From NCBI RefSeq assembly GCF_018780385.1, contig NZ_JADMJO010000067.1, forward strand, positions 1 to 38,483: a stretch of DNA of 38,483 bases. The letters are read 5' to 3'. The notes below the pieces were generated by a model, which ran no database searches, was not told where the DNA came from, and saw only the letters and a list, made by a program, of their open reading frames with translations. The position numbers and the translations under genes are program-made. This document shows, piece after piece, positions 1 through 6,771 of the stretch (the first letter of the stretch is position 1; the number at the start of each line of letters is the position of its first letter). Origin of the DNA: Hydrogenophaga sp. GTDB lineage: Bacteria; Pseudomonadota; Gammaproteobacteria; Burkholderiales; Burkholderiaceae_C.

Positions 1-2
1 GC

Positions 3-197
3 TTCAACATCGACTGGGTGTGGGACGGCAAGCCCGCCGTGCTGCAGAGCCGCGCCATCGACAGCACGGGCTATGTGCAGCCCGAGATCAACCAGCTGCG
101 CGCGGTGCGCGGGACGCGCTCGGTGTATCACCAGAACGCCATTCAGTCGTGGCGTGTGGCCGAAAACGGCGAGGTTTCCAATGTTCAAGTGTTCTGA
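3..197 (+). CDS. soxC: SoxC, sulfite dehydrogenase / sulfane dehydrogenase molybdenum subunit (3' end only)
   Basis: This is the last 64 codons of a gene that begins before the window. SoxC is the molybdopterin subunit of the periplasmic SoxCD complex, which oxidises the sulfane sulfur left on the SoxY cysteine. The visible tail belongs to the C-terminal dimerisation domain of the sulfite-oxidase family; it contains DWVWDGKPAVLQSRAIDSTG and ends with the residues VQVF. The call rests on this tail plus position: the stop codon lies inside the start of soxD, as expected for a soxCD pair. The molybdenum-cofactor domain and the signal peptide are outside the window and cannot be checked. Confidence 0.85.
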   Translation, partial: FNIDWVWDGKPAVLQSRAIDSTGYVQPEINQLRAVRGTRSVYHQNAIQSWRVAENGEVSNVQVF

Positions 198-1260
198 AGC
201 CGTGTCGTGTCGTTCAGTCTTGTTGATCTGTCTGACCTGGATCGCTGGCCACGCCTTTGCCCAAACCCCACCCTGGCACGACCTCGGCCGCGACGCGACC
301 AAAGCCGAGGTGCAGGCCTGGGACATCGACGTGCGCCCGGACTTCAAGGGCTTGCCCAAAGGCGCGGGCAGCGTGGCCCTGGGCGAGCGCGTGTGGGAAG
401 CGCAGTGCGCCTCCTGCCACGGCAGCTTTGGCGAATCCAACGAGGTGTTCACACCCATCGTGGGCGGCACCACCCAGGCCGACATCGAGCGTGGCCGGGT
501 GAAGAACCTGGAGCCGGGCAGCACCTTCCCGCAGAAGACCACCATGATGAAGGTGGCCACCGTCTCCACGCTGTGGGACTACATCAACCGCGCCATGCCC
601 TGGAACGCGCCGAAGACGCTCAAGCCCGACGAGGTGTACGGCGTGCTGGCCTACATGCTGAGCCTGGCCGAGGTGGTGCCGCCCAACTTCACCCTGAGCG
701 ACCAGAACATCGCTGATGTGCAAAAGCGCATGCCCAACCGCAACGGCATGGTCTTTTACGAGCCTTTGTGGAAGGCGAACGGCAAGGGCGACGTGAAGAA
801 CGTGGCCTGCATGAAGGACTGCCCGGTGGAGACGACGATCCGCTCGTTCCTGCCCGACTTCGCGCGCGACGCGCACGGCAACATCCAGGAACAGAACCGC
901 GTGATCGGCCCGGTGCGCGGCGCCGACACGACCAAGCCCGCGCCCTCCGCTGCAGTGGGCAGTCAGCCTGCGCCTGCTGTGGTGGTGGCGGCCAAGCCGG
1001 CCACCGGCGATGTGAAAACACTGCTGGCCGCCAACAGCTGCACCGCATGCCACGGCATGAAGCAGAAGATCGTGGGCCCGGGTTTCACCGAGATTGCAAC
1101 CAGGCACAAAGGCCAGGAGCGCCTGGAGGCCTACCTCGCGGTCAAGATCCGCGAGGGCGGTGTGGGTGTGTTTGGCCCCATGCCCATGCCCCCCCAACCG
1201 CAACTCAGCGCCGCCGAGGCCGCCACCATCGCCCGGTGGATCGCCGCGGGCGCGAAGTGA
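181..1260 (+). CDS. soxD: SoxD, diheme cytochrome c subunit of sulfane dehydrogenase
   Basis: SoxD passes the electrons taken from SoxYZ-bound sulfane sulfur by SoxC to downstream cytochromes in the periplasm. The 359-residue protein has a hydrophobic signal peptide at about residues 8-27 ending in HAFA. It has two c-type heme sites, CASCH at 76-80 and CTACH at 287-291, each within a cytochrome c fold. An Ala/Pro/Val-rich linker at about 250-280 joins the domains. The start at 181 was chosen because GAGG at 171-174 sits just upstream and the hydrophobic stretch follows; it overlaps the soxC stop by 17 bases, implying translational coupling. An upstream in-frame start at 73 would put soxC sequence into the protein and was not used. 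Two hemes and the soxC neighbour make the identification firm. Confidence 0.93.
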   Translation: MFKCSEAVSCRSVLLICLTWIAGHAFAQTPPWHDLGRDATKAEVQAWDIDVRPDFKGLPKGAGSVALGERVWEAQCASCHGSFGESNEVFTPIVGGTTQADIERGRVKNLEPGSTFPQKTTMMKVATVSTLWDYINRAMPWNAPKTLKPDEVYGVLAYMLSLAEVVPPNFTLSDQNIADVQKRMPNRNGMVFYEPLWKANGKGDVKNVACMKDCPVETTIRSFLPDFARDAHGNIQEQNRVIGPVRGADTTKPAPSAAVGSQPAPAVVVAAKPATGDVKTLLAANSCTACHGMKQKIVGPGFTEIATRHKGQERLEAYLAVKIREGGVGVFGPMPMPPQPQLSAAEAATIARWIAAGAK

Positions 1261-1295
1261 GCGCCGCGTGGCCCGCGTCCAAGAAGGCATGGTTC

Positions 1296-1311
1296 TAAAT
1301 ATTCGCATTTA
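1296..1311. promoter_or_regulatory. AT-rich inverted repeat upstream of soxY, candidate operator
   Basis: The sequence is TAAAT, six bases, ATTTA: a perfect 5-bp dyad inside a conspicuously AT-rich patch (about 1292-1320) in an otherwise GC-rich gap between soxD and soxY. ArsR-family repressors of the SoxR type control sox genes in several bacteria and bind AT-rich dyads. No regulator gene is in the window, so the link to such a protein is inference. The dyad could equally overlap a promoter -10 element. Confidence 0.35.
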
Positions 1312-1352
1312 CTCGTAACTACCAAGACCCTTCTCCGCGCTATCGCCGTAAG

Positions 1353-1368
1353 CTGCGCCCAAGCGCAG
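1353..1368 (+). other. small GC hairpin in the soxD-soxY gap
   Basis: CTGCGC and GCGCAG form a perfect 6-bp stem around the loop CCAA, 53 bases before the soxY start. There is no T tract after it, so it is unlikely to be a strong intrinsic terminator. It may be a 5' leader hairpin of soxY mRNA or a processing boundary between the soxCD and soxYZAXB transcripts. Chance occurrence in GC-rich DNA is possible. Confidence 0.25.
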
Positions 1369-1421
1369 GGCATACCTCGCCACTACACTCACCCGCTTTC
1401 TTTTTTCACCAGGAGCCCCCC

Positions 1422-1877
1422 ATGAACAACTCACGCCGAGTCGCCCTCAAGACCACCGGGGCTTTTGCCACGCTGGTGTCGTTGGGCATCGTCACGCAAA
1501 GCCAGGCGCACGCCGCCATGGACCGCGCCGGTTTTGACATCAAGACCATGGCCGATGCGGTCAAGGCCCTGGGCGGAACCGCCGCCAGCAGCGACCAGGT
1601 GACCGTGGTCGCCCCCGACATCGCGGAAAACGGCGCCGTCGTGCCCGTGGGCGCCACCAGCAAGCTGCCCAACACCACCGACATCTACCTCATCGTCGAG
1701 AAGAACCCCACGCCCATGGCCGCCGGTTTCCAGATTCCCGCCGGTACCGCTGCCGATGTGCAGACCCGCCTGAAGATGGGCCAGAGCTCCAACGTGTTCG
1801 CCGTGGTCCGGGCCGACGGCAAGCTGTTCTCGGCATTCAAGGAAACCAAGGTCACGCTCGGCGGTTGCGGCGGCTGA
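1422..1877 (+). CDS. soxY: SoxY, sulfur carrier subunit
   Basis: SoxY carries sulfur intermediates covalently on a cysteine near its C terminus while the other Sox enzymes act on them; it works as a heterodimer with SoxZ in the periplasm. The 151-residue protein ends in the diagnostic GGCGG swinging arm, with the carrier cysteine at residue 149. The N terminus has a twin-arginine-type signal (S4-R5-R6 followed by a hydrophobic stretch ending near AHA at about residue 31), fitting export of a folded protein that also carries the cofactor-less SoxZ along. AGGAG lies just before the ATG. soxZ follows after 49 bases. Length and both termini are typical of the family. Confidence 0.97.
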   Translation: MNNSRRVALKTTGAFATLVSLGIVTQSQAHAAMDRAGFDIKTMADAVKALGGTAASSDQVTVVAPDIAENGAVVPVGATSKLPNTTDIYLIVEKNPTPMAAGFQIPAGTAADVQTRLKMGQSSNVFAVVRADGKLFSAFKETKVTLGGCGG

Positions 1878-1926
1878 TCGCCAGACCTTTCCACACCAAC
1901 CATTCAAAGAATTTCAGGAGTCCAAC

Positions 1927-2238
1927 ATGGCTGATCCGATGCGCATTCGCGCCGCCGTCGCTGGTGACGAAACCACCGTCCGCGTGCTCATGGCCCACAT
2001 CATGGAGCCCGGCACGCGCAGGGACGCTGCCGGCGCCCTCATTCCCGCCCACTTCATCAAGGACGTGGAAGCCACCCACAACGGCAAGGTCGTGCTGCAG
2101 GCCGCCTTCAGCGGTGCCGTGGCGCAAAACCCTTTCCTGTCCTTCAAGTTCAAGGGCGGTGCCAAGGGCGACAAGGTCGTGGTGAAGTGGGTGGACACCA
2201 AAGGCGATACACGCACCGACGAAGCAGTGATCGCTTGA
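1927..2238 (+). CDS. soxZ: SoxZ, partner of the SoxY sulfur carrier
   Basis: SoxZ has no catalytic cysteine; it is an immunoglobulin-like beta sandwich that pairs with SoxY and contributes to docking on SoxAX, SoxB and SoxCD. The 103-residue product has the usual family size and features, including MADPMRIRA at the start, the HIMEPGTRRD segment, and a KFKGGAKGD stretch before the final beta strand. There is no signal peptide, as expected for a protein that is exported bound to the Tat-targeted SoxY. CAGGAG lies upstream of the ATG. It sits between soxY and soxA in a compact same-strand run, so cotranscription is likely. Confidence 0.96.
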   Translation: MADPMRIRAAVAGDETTVRVLMAHIMEPGTRRDAAGALIPAHFIKDVEATHNGKVVLQAAFSGAVAQNPFLSFKFKGGAKGDKVVVKWVDTKGDTRTDEAVIA

Positions 2239-2282
2239 ACAGAGCCCCGTTTTTTCCCGATGCAATAACAAGAGGAGACCCC

Positions 2283-3092
2283 ATGAAGAAGACCCTGACC
2301 ACCTCGCTGCTGGCGCTGGCTGCGCTGTGTGGCGCTGTCGGCGTTTCGCACGCGCAAGGCACGGCCGCCGAAGGCATTGCCAAGTACCGCGAGATGCTGC
2401 AGGACGGCAACCCGGCCGAGCTGTTCGAGATGAAGGGCGAGGAGCTCTGGAAACAGAAGCGGGGTCCAAAGAACGCATCGCTGGAACAGTGTGATCTGGG
2501 CAAGGGACCTGGGGTCATCAAGGGGGCGTTCGTTGAGCTGCCCAGGCACTTCGCCGACACGGGGCGCGTGCAGGATCTGGAGACGCGCCTGATCACCTGC
2601 ATGGAGACACTGCAGGGCTTCAAGGCCGAGGACATCACCAAGACGCCGTTTGGCCGTGGCGAGATGGCCAACGTGACGGCGCTGGCCACCTATGTGGCCA
2701 CGGCGTCCAAGGGCATGAAGTTCAACCTGTCGCAGAAACATGCACAGGAAAAGATGATGTTCGAGACCGGCAAGCAGCTGTTCTTCACGCGCGGCGGCAC
2801 ACACGACTTCTCGTGCGCTTCGTGCCACGGCAGCGACGACAAACGCATCCGACTGCAGGACCTGCCCAACCTCACCAAGAACCCGGGCGACGGCATCGGT
2901 TTTGCCGCCTGGCCGGCCTACCGCGTGTCCAACGCGCAGATGTGGGGCATGCAACTGCGCCTCAACGACTGCTTCCGCCAGATGCGCTGGCCAGAGCCCA
3001 AGTTCGGCAGCGAGGCCACCATCGCCTTGTCCGTCTACATGGGCGTGAACGCCAAGACGGCCGAGTCCATCGTGCCGGCCATCAAGCGCTGA
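2283..3092 (+). CDS. soxA: SoxA, catalytic cytochrome c subunit of L-cysteine S-thiosulfotransferase
   Basis: SoxA with SoxX links thiosulfate oxidatively to the SoxY cysteine. The 269-residue protein has a Sec signal peptide (about residues 1-23, ending SHAQG) and a single heme-binding motif, CASCH, at 178-182. Cys230, in LRLNDCFRQMRWP, matches the conserved cysteine that is modified to a persulfide and ligates the active-site heme. In the N-terminal domain the first heme motif of diheme SoxA proteins is absent; Cys70 and Cys106 remain and may form the structural disulfide known in monoheme members. The start at 2283 follows AGGAGA and begins a good signal peptide. An upstream in-frame ATG at 2187 lies inside soxZ and was rejected. 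Confidence 0.95.
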   Translation: MKKTLTTSLLALAALCGAVGVSHAQGTAAEGIAKYREMLQDGNPAELFEMKGEELWKQKRGPKNASLEQCDLGKGPGVIKGAFVELPRHFADTGRVQDLETRLITCMETLQGFKAEDITKTPFGRGEMANVTALATYVATASKGMKFNLSQKHAQEKMMFETGKQLFFTRGGTHDFSCASCHGSDDKRIRLQDLPNLTKNPGDGIGFAAWPAYRVSNAQMWGMQLRLNDCFRQMRWPEPKFGSEATIALSVYMGVNAKTAESIVPAIKR

Positions 3093-3106
3093 TCTGGAGA
3101 CACACA

Positions 3107-3757
3107 ATGAAAAAAATCCATTCCCTGGTCCTGCTGCCCGTGGCAGCCATCGTGTTGTCTGGCTGCACCTCGGCACCCACACCGGCCGACGTGAACAAGG
3201 CCACCGCCGAGATGCTCAAGAACTCGTTCCAGGCGCGCGGCATTGCCACGCTGGATCGCCTCAACCAGGACCAGGCCAACGCCGAGTGCGCGGTGGCCGA
3301 CGCCACCGGCAAGCCGCTGGACGCCAAGATGACCAAGGCGATTGAAGACGCCAGCATGAAGACCGTGAAGTGGCCCACCGACGGCAAGTTCATCGGTGAC
3401 TGGAAAGAGGGCGAGAAGATCGCCCAGAGCGGCCGCGGCCTGACCTGGACCGATACCGCCACCTCCGAGAACGGCGGCAATTGCTACAACTGCCACCAGA
3501 TCAGCAAGGAAGAGATCTCCTTTGGCACGCTGGGCCCCAGCCTCTACAACTACGGCAAGCTGCGCGGCGTGACCGACCCGGCCAGCGCCGGTGGCAAGGC
3601 CATCGTGGAATACACCTGGGGCAAGCTCTGGAACGCGCGCGCCTACAACGCGTGTTCACAAATGCCGCGCGTGGGCCACATGGGCATCCTCAACCAGAAG
3701 CAGATCCAGGACGTCATGGCCCTGCTGCTGGATCCGGCTTCGCCCGTCAATAAATGA
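3107..3757 (+). CDS. soxX: SoxX, monoheme cytochrome c subunit, predicted lipoprotein
   Basis: SoxX is the electron-accepting partner of SoxA. The 216-residue protein has one heme site, CYNCH at 126-130, and a Met at 186 in CSQMPRVGH that is the probable sixth heme ligand. The N terminus (MKKIHSLVLL, hydrophobic core, then LSGC with Cys20) is a classical lipobox, with Thr and not Asp after the Cys, so lipid anchoring in the outer membrane is predicted. Residues of about 25-110 form an extra N-terminal segment before the cytochrome domain, as in the longer members of the family. It starts 14 bases after soxA and its stop overlaps the soxB start (ATGA), so translation is probably coupled. Confidence 0.95.
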   Translation: MKKIHSLVLLPVAAIVLSGCTSAPTPADVNKATAEMLKNSFQARGIATLDRLNQDQANAECAVADATGKPLDAKMTKAIEDASMKTVKWPTDGKFIGDWKEGEKIAQSGRGLTWTDTATSENGGNCYNCHQISKEEISFGTLGPSLYNYGKLRGVTDPASAGGKAIVEYTWGKLWNARAYNACSQMPRVGHMGILNQKQIQDVMALLLDPASPVNK

Positions 3758-5478
3758 GCTTCAGTCGCCGCGAATTCATGCAGGTGCTGGCCGTGGCGAG
3801 TGCCACCGGCATGGCCCTCAACCACCGCGATGTGCTGGCCGCCGCCCCCGGGGCGGGTGAGCGCCTGTACGACGTGCCCAAGTTCGGCAACGTGAGCTTT
3901 CTGCACTTCACCGACTGCCACGCGCAGCTCACCCCCATTCATTTCCGCGAACCCAGCGTGAACCTGGGCGTGGCCGATGCCGTGGGCCGCCCGCCGCACA
4001 TCGTGGGCGAGAAACTCCTCAAGCAGTTCGGCATCAAGCCTGGCTCTGCCCGGGCCCACGCGTTCTCTTACCTTGATTTCAGCCAGGCCGCGAAGACCTA
4101 CGGCAAGGTGGGTGGCTTCTCGCACCTGGCCACGCTCGTCAAGCAGCTCAAGGCCAGCCGGCCCAACGCGCTGCTGCTCGACGGTGGCGACACCTGGCAG
4201 GGTTCGGCCACCTCGTTGTGGACAAACGGCCAGGACATGGTGGACGGCTGCAAGCTGCTCGGCGTGAACATGATGACCTCGCACTGGGAGCACACCTTCG
4301 GCGCCAAGCGCGTGCAGGAGATCGTGGAGAAGGATCTGAAGGGGAACATGGAATTCCTCGCGCAGAACATCAAGACCACCGACTTCGAGGACATGGTTTT
4401 CAAGCCGTATGCGATGCGCGAAATGAATGGCGTGCAGGTGGCGGTGATCGGCCAGGCCTTCCCCTACACGCCCATTGCCAACCCGCGCTACATGGTGCCC
4501 GACTGGACCTTCGGCATCCAGGACGAGCACATGCAGAAGATGGTGGACGAGGCGCGCGGCAAGGGCGCGCAGGTGGTGGTGGTGCTCTCGCACAACGGCA
4601 TGGACGTGGACATCAAGATGGCTTCGCGCGTGCGCGGCATCGACGCGATTCTGGGTGGCCACACCCACGACGGCATGCCCGCGCCCTTCGTGGTGAAAAA
4701 CGCCGGCGGCCAGACGCTGGTGACCAACGCCGGCTCCAACACCAAGTTTCTTGGCGTGCTCGACTTCGATGTGCGGGGGGGCAAGGTGCAGGGCTTTCAG
4801 TACAAGCTGTTGCCCATCTTCTCCAACCTGCTGCCGGCCGACGCCGCGATGCAGGCGCACATTGACAAGGTGCGCGCGCCGTACAAGGACAAGCTTGAAG
4901 AGAAGCTCGCCGTCACCGAAGACCTGCTGTACCGCCGCGGCAACTTCAACGGCTCATGGGACCAGGTGATCTGCGACGCGCTGATGGAAACCAAGGGTGC
5001 TGACGCGGCGTTTTCTCCCGGCGTGCGCTGGGGCACCTCGCTGCTGCCGGGCGACACCATCACCTATGAACGCATGATGGACCAGATGGCGCTGACCTAC
5101 CCCGCCACCACGCTCAACACCTTCACGGGCGAGCAGATCAAGACCATCCTCGAAGACGTGGCCGACAACATCTTCAACCCCGATCCCTACTACCAGCAAG
5201 GCGGGGACATGGTGCGCGTGGGCGGCATGCAGTACACGATCACGCCCAATGCGGCCATGGGCCAGCGCATCAACAACATGACCATCAAAGGCAAGCTGAT
5301 CGAGGCCGACAAGTCCTACAAGGTGGCCGGCTGGGCTTCGGTGCAAGAGGGTGCGAAGGGCGAGCCGATCTGGGACGTCGTCTCGGGCTATCTGCGCTCG
5401 AAGAAAGTCATCAAGGGCGTGCAGATCAACACGCCGCGCGTGATCGGCATGGACGGCAATCCGGGCCTGGCGGGCTGA
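3754..5478 (+). CDS. soxB: SoxB, dimanganese thiosulfohydrolase
   Basis: SoxB hydrolyses the terminal sulfone from SoxY-cysteine-S-thiosulfonate to give sulfate. The 574-residue protein belongs to the 5'-nucleotidase-like metallophosphoesterase family. Metal-site motifs are visible: FTDCH (Asp54, His56), DGGDTWQ from residue 143, HWEHTFG, and GGHTHDG with His303 and His305. A C-terminal 5'-nucleotidase domain follows from about residue 385. The N terminus SRREFMQVLAVA (Arg5-Arg6) is a twin-arginine signal, fitting a folded metalloprotein. The ATG overlaps the soxX stop as ATGA. soxB ends this Sox run; no further sox gene follows within the window, and the next gene is on the other strand. Confidence 0.97.
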   Translation: MSFSRREFMQVLAVASATGMALNHRDVLAAAPGAGERLYDVPKFGNVSFLHFTDCHAQLTPIHFREPSVNLGVADAVGRPPHIVGEKLLKQFGIKPGSARAHAFSYLDFSQAAKTYGKVGGFSHLATLVKQLKASRPNALLLDGGDTWQGSATSLWTNGQDMVDGCKLLGVNMMTSHWEHTFGAKRVQEIVEKDLKGNMEFLAQNIKTTDFEDMVFKPYAMREMNGVQVAVIGQAFPYTPIANPRYMVPDWTFGIQDEHMQKMVDEARGKGAQVVVVLSHNGMDVDIKMASRVRGIDAILGGHTHDGMPAPFVVKNAGGQTLVTNAGSNTKFLGVLDFDVRGGKVQGFQYKLLPIFSNLLPADAAMQAHIDKVRAPYKDKLEEKLAVTEDLLYRRGNFNGSWDQVICDALMETKGADAAFSPGVRWGTSLLPGDTITYERMMDQMALTYPATTLNTFTGEQIKTILEDVADNIFNPDPYYQQGGDMVRVGGMQYTITPNAAMGQRINNMTIKGKLIEADKSYKVAGWASVQEGAKGEPIWDVVSGYLRSKKVIKGVQINTPRVIGMDGNPGLAG

Positions 5479-5497
5479 GCACTTTCGCGCGCCCATG

Positions 5498-5528
5498 AAA
5501 AAACCCACCGCCCTTGCGAGCGGTGGGT
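5498..5528 (-). terminator. intrinsic terminator of the porin gene
   Basis: ACCCACCGC (5503-5511) and GCGGTGGGT (5520-5528) form a perfect 9-bp stem with an 8-base loop. Read on the minus strand the stem is followed by TTTTTT (5503-5498), a canonical rho-independent signal placed 36 bases after the porin stop. Read on the plus strand there is no T run, so its value as a soxB terminator is doubtful, although the hairpin could mark the 3' end of that mRNA. Confidence 0.9.
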
Positions 5529-5564
5529 ATGAACAAGCCTTGGAGAGTCGAGAGGGCTTGGAAA

Positions 5565-6557
5565 TCAGAAGTTGTGAACCACGCCCATCGAGTAGAGCTT
5601 GCGATCGGTCGTCGTAGCGCCGGTGGAAGGGTTCTTCACGTCGCCGTCGAGGTAGGCGCCATACAGGCTGGTGCGCTTGGACAGGGTGTAGGTGGCGCCG
5701 AAGGCAAACGCTTCGCCGTCCGCCGTTTTCACGCCGTTGGTCTTGGTCGTGCTTGATGCATAACCGGCCGAGACGGTGAAAGCGCCCAGGGGCATGGCCA
5801 CGCCGATGGCGTAGTCGCTGTCCTTGAGGCCGCTGCGCTGCTTGGCGTTGTGGACCTGAGCCGACACGCGAACCACGCCGAAGTCGTAGCCGGCGGACAG
5901 CACGCTGTACTCGCGGTCCAGGGTGGCGGTGACGTTGTCCTGCTCTTGGTAGCCCAGGCCCACGTCCAGCGGGCCAGCGCGGTAGCGCAGGTTGAAGGCC
6001 GTGACTTCGGAGTTGGCGGTGGCGGGCGCCACGTTCTCGTCCAGCGCGTAGGTCAGGCCTGCGGAGAAGCCACCCATGTTGGGCGTCTCATAGCGGAGCT
6101 GGTTTTCCGGGCGGCTGGCGAAGTTGGACACGCCTGCGTAGGCGATCTTGACCGGGGTGAACTCCGAGTCGAACAGGTTGCTGGCCACGCCCAGGTCGTA
6201 AACGTCCTTGAACACGCTGTCGGTCTTGCCGAGCTTCACGGCACCAAAACCACCACTCAGGCCCACCCACGACTGGCGGTTGAATGCGGTGTTGGCCGTG
6301 CCCAGGGTGCCGTCGTCGGAGTTGAAACCGTTTTCGAGGACGAAGTTGGCCTTCAAGCCACCGCCCAGATCTTCCGTGCCACGGAAGCCGTAGCGGCTGG
6401 TGGTCAGGTTGCCGCTGAACACCTGGGTGGTGCTCACGCCATTGACTTTGTTGGCACCGATCGAGGTGTCGATGCGGCCGTACAGCGTGACCGACGATTG
6501 CGCGAATGCGGCGCCGGTGGTGGCCAGGACGGCCAGAGCGATGAGGCTCTTTTTCAT
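5565..6557 (-). CDS. outer-membrane general porin (Burkholderiales type)
   Basis: This is a trimeric 16-strand beta-barrel porin of the gram-negative porin family that lets small hydrophilic solutes cross the outer membrane. The 330-residue precursor has a clear signal peptide (residues 1-19, ending GAAFA), then the family start QSSVTLYGRIDTSIG, repeated amphipathic strands such as RYGFRGTEDLGGGLKANFVL, a constriction-loop-like region, and a C-terminal phenylalanine (VVHNF), which is the signal for barrel assembly. Its terminator lies just downstream, and a 214-base divergent region separates it from the FAD oxidoreductase gene, so it is probably transcribed alone. Substrate selectivity cannot be read from sequence. 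Confidence 0.94.
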   Translation of the reverse strand: MKKSLIALAVLATTGAAFAQSSVTLYGRIDTSIGANKVNGVSTTQVFSGNLTTSRYGFRGTEDLGGGLKANFVLENGFNSDDGTLGTANTAFNRQSWVGLSGGFGAVKLGKTDSVFKDVYDLGVASNLFDSEFTPVKIAYAGVSNFASRPENQLRYETPNMGGFSAGLTYALDENVAPATANSEVTAFNLRYRAGPLDVGLGYQEQDNVTATLDREYSVLSAGYDFGVVRVSAQVHNAKQRSGLKDSDYAIGVAMPLGAFTVSAGYASSTTKTNGVKTADGEAFAFGATYTLSKRTSLYGAYLDGDVKNPSTGATTTDRKLYSMGVVHNF

Positions 6558-6655
6558 GTGGGATGCTCCGAAGAAAAAATGCTTGGCTTGTGGCCCGTGC
6601 TCCCTGCACCATGCAGGAAGTGATCCGGAGTCTATGGATTGCCAGTGGCCACTTG

Positions 6656-6671
6656 ATTACGTCGATGTAAT
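6656..6671. promoter_or_regulatory. near-palindrome in the porin / oxidoreductase divergent region
   Basis: ATTAC, six bases, GTAAT: the central TCGA is also self-complementary, so 14 of the 16 bases obey the symmetry. It lies 99 bases from the porin start and 101 bases from the oxidoreductase start, a position suited to a regulator acting on either or both. The 214-base gap holds no other gene. No cognate regulator is adjacent. Confidence 0.35.
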
Positions 6672-6771
6672 GCAACAGGGCTTTCCCGTTATTTACAACA
6701 GAAGCCCCCCAGGCCGCCAGGGCTATCATCAGCATGCAACAAAAAACGCAGCAACCAGAATGGGCTCCACC

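Noticed and set aside
1353..1368. The CTGCGC-CCAA-GCGCAG hairpin as a soxD terminator
   Set aside because: There is no T run on either side, and soxYZAXB may well be cotranscribed; it is listed only as a hairpin.
2187..2282. A longer SoxA starting at 2187
   Set aside because: It would overlap soxZ and place charged residues before the signal peptide, whereas 2283 has a good ribosome site and a normal signal peptide.
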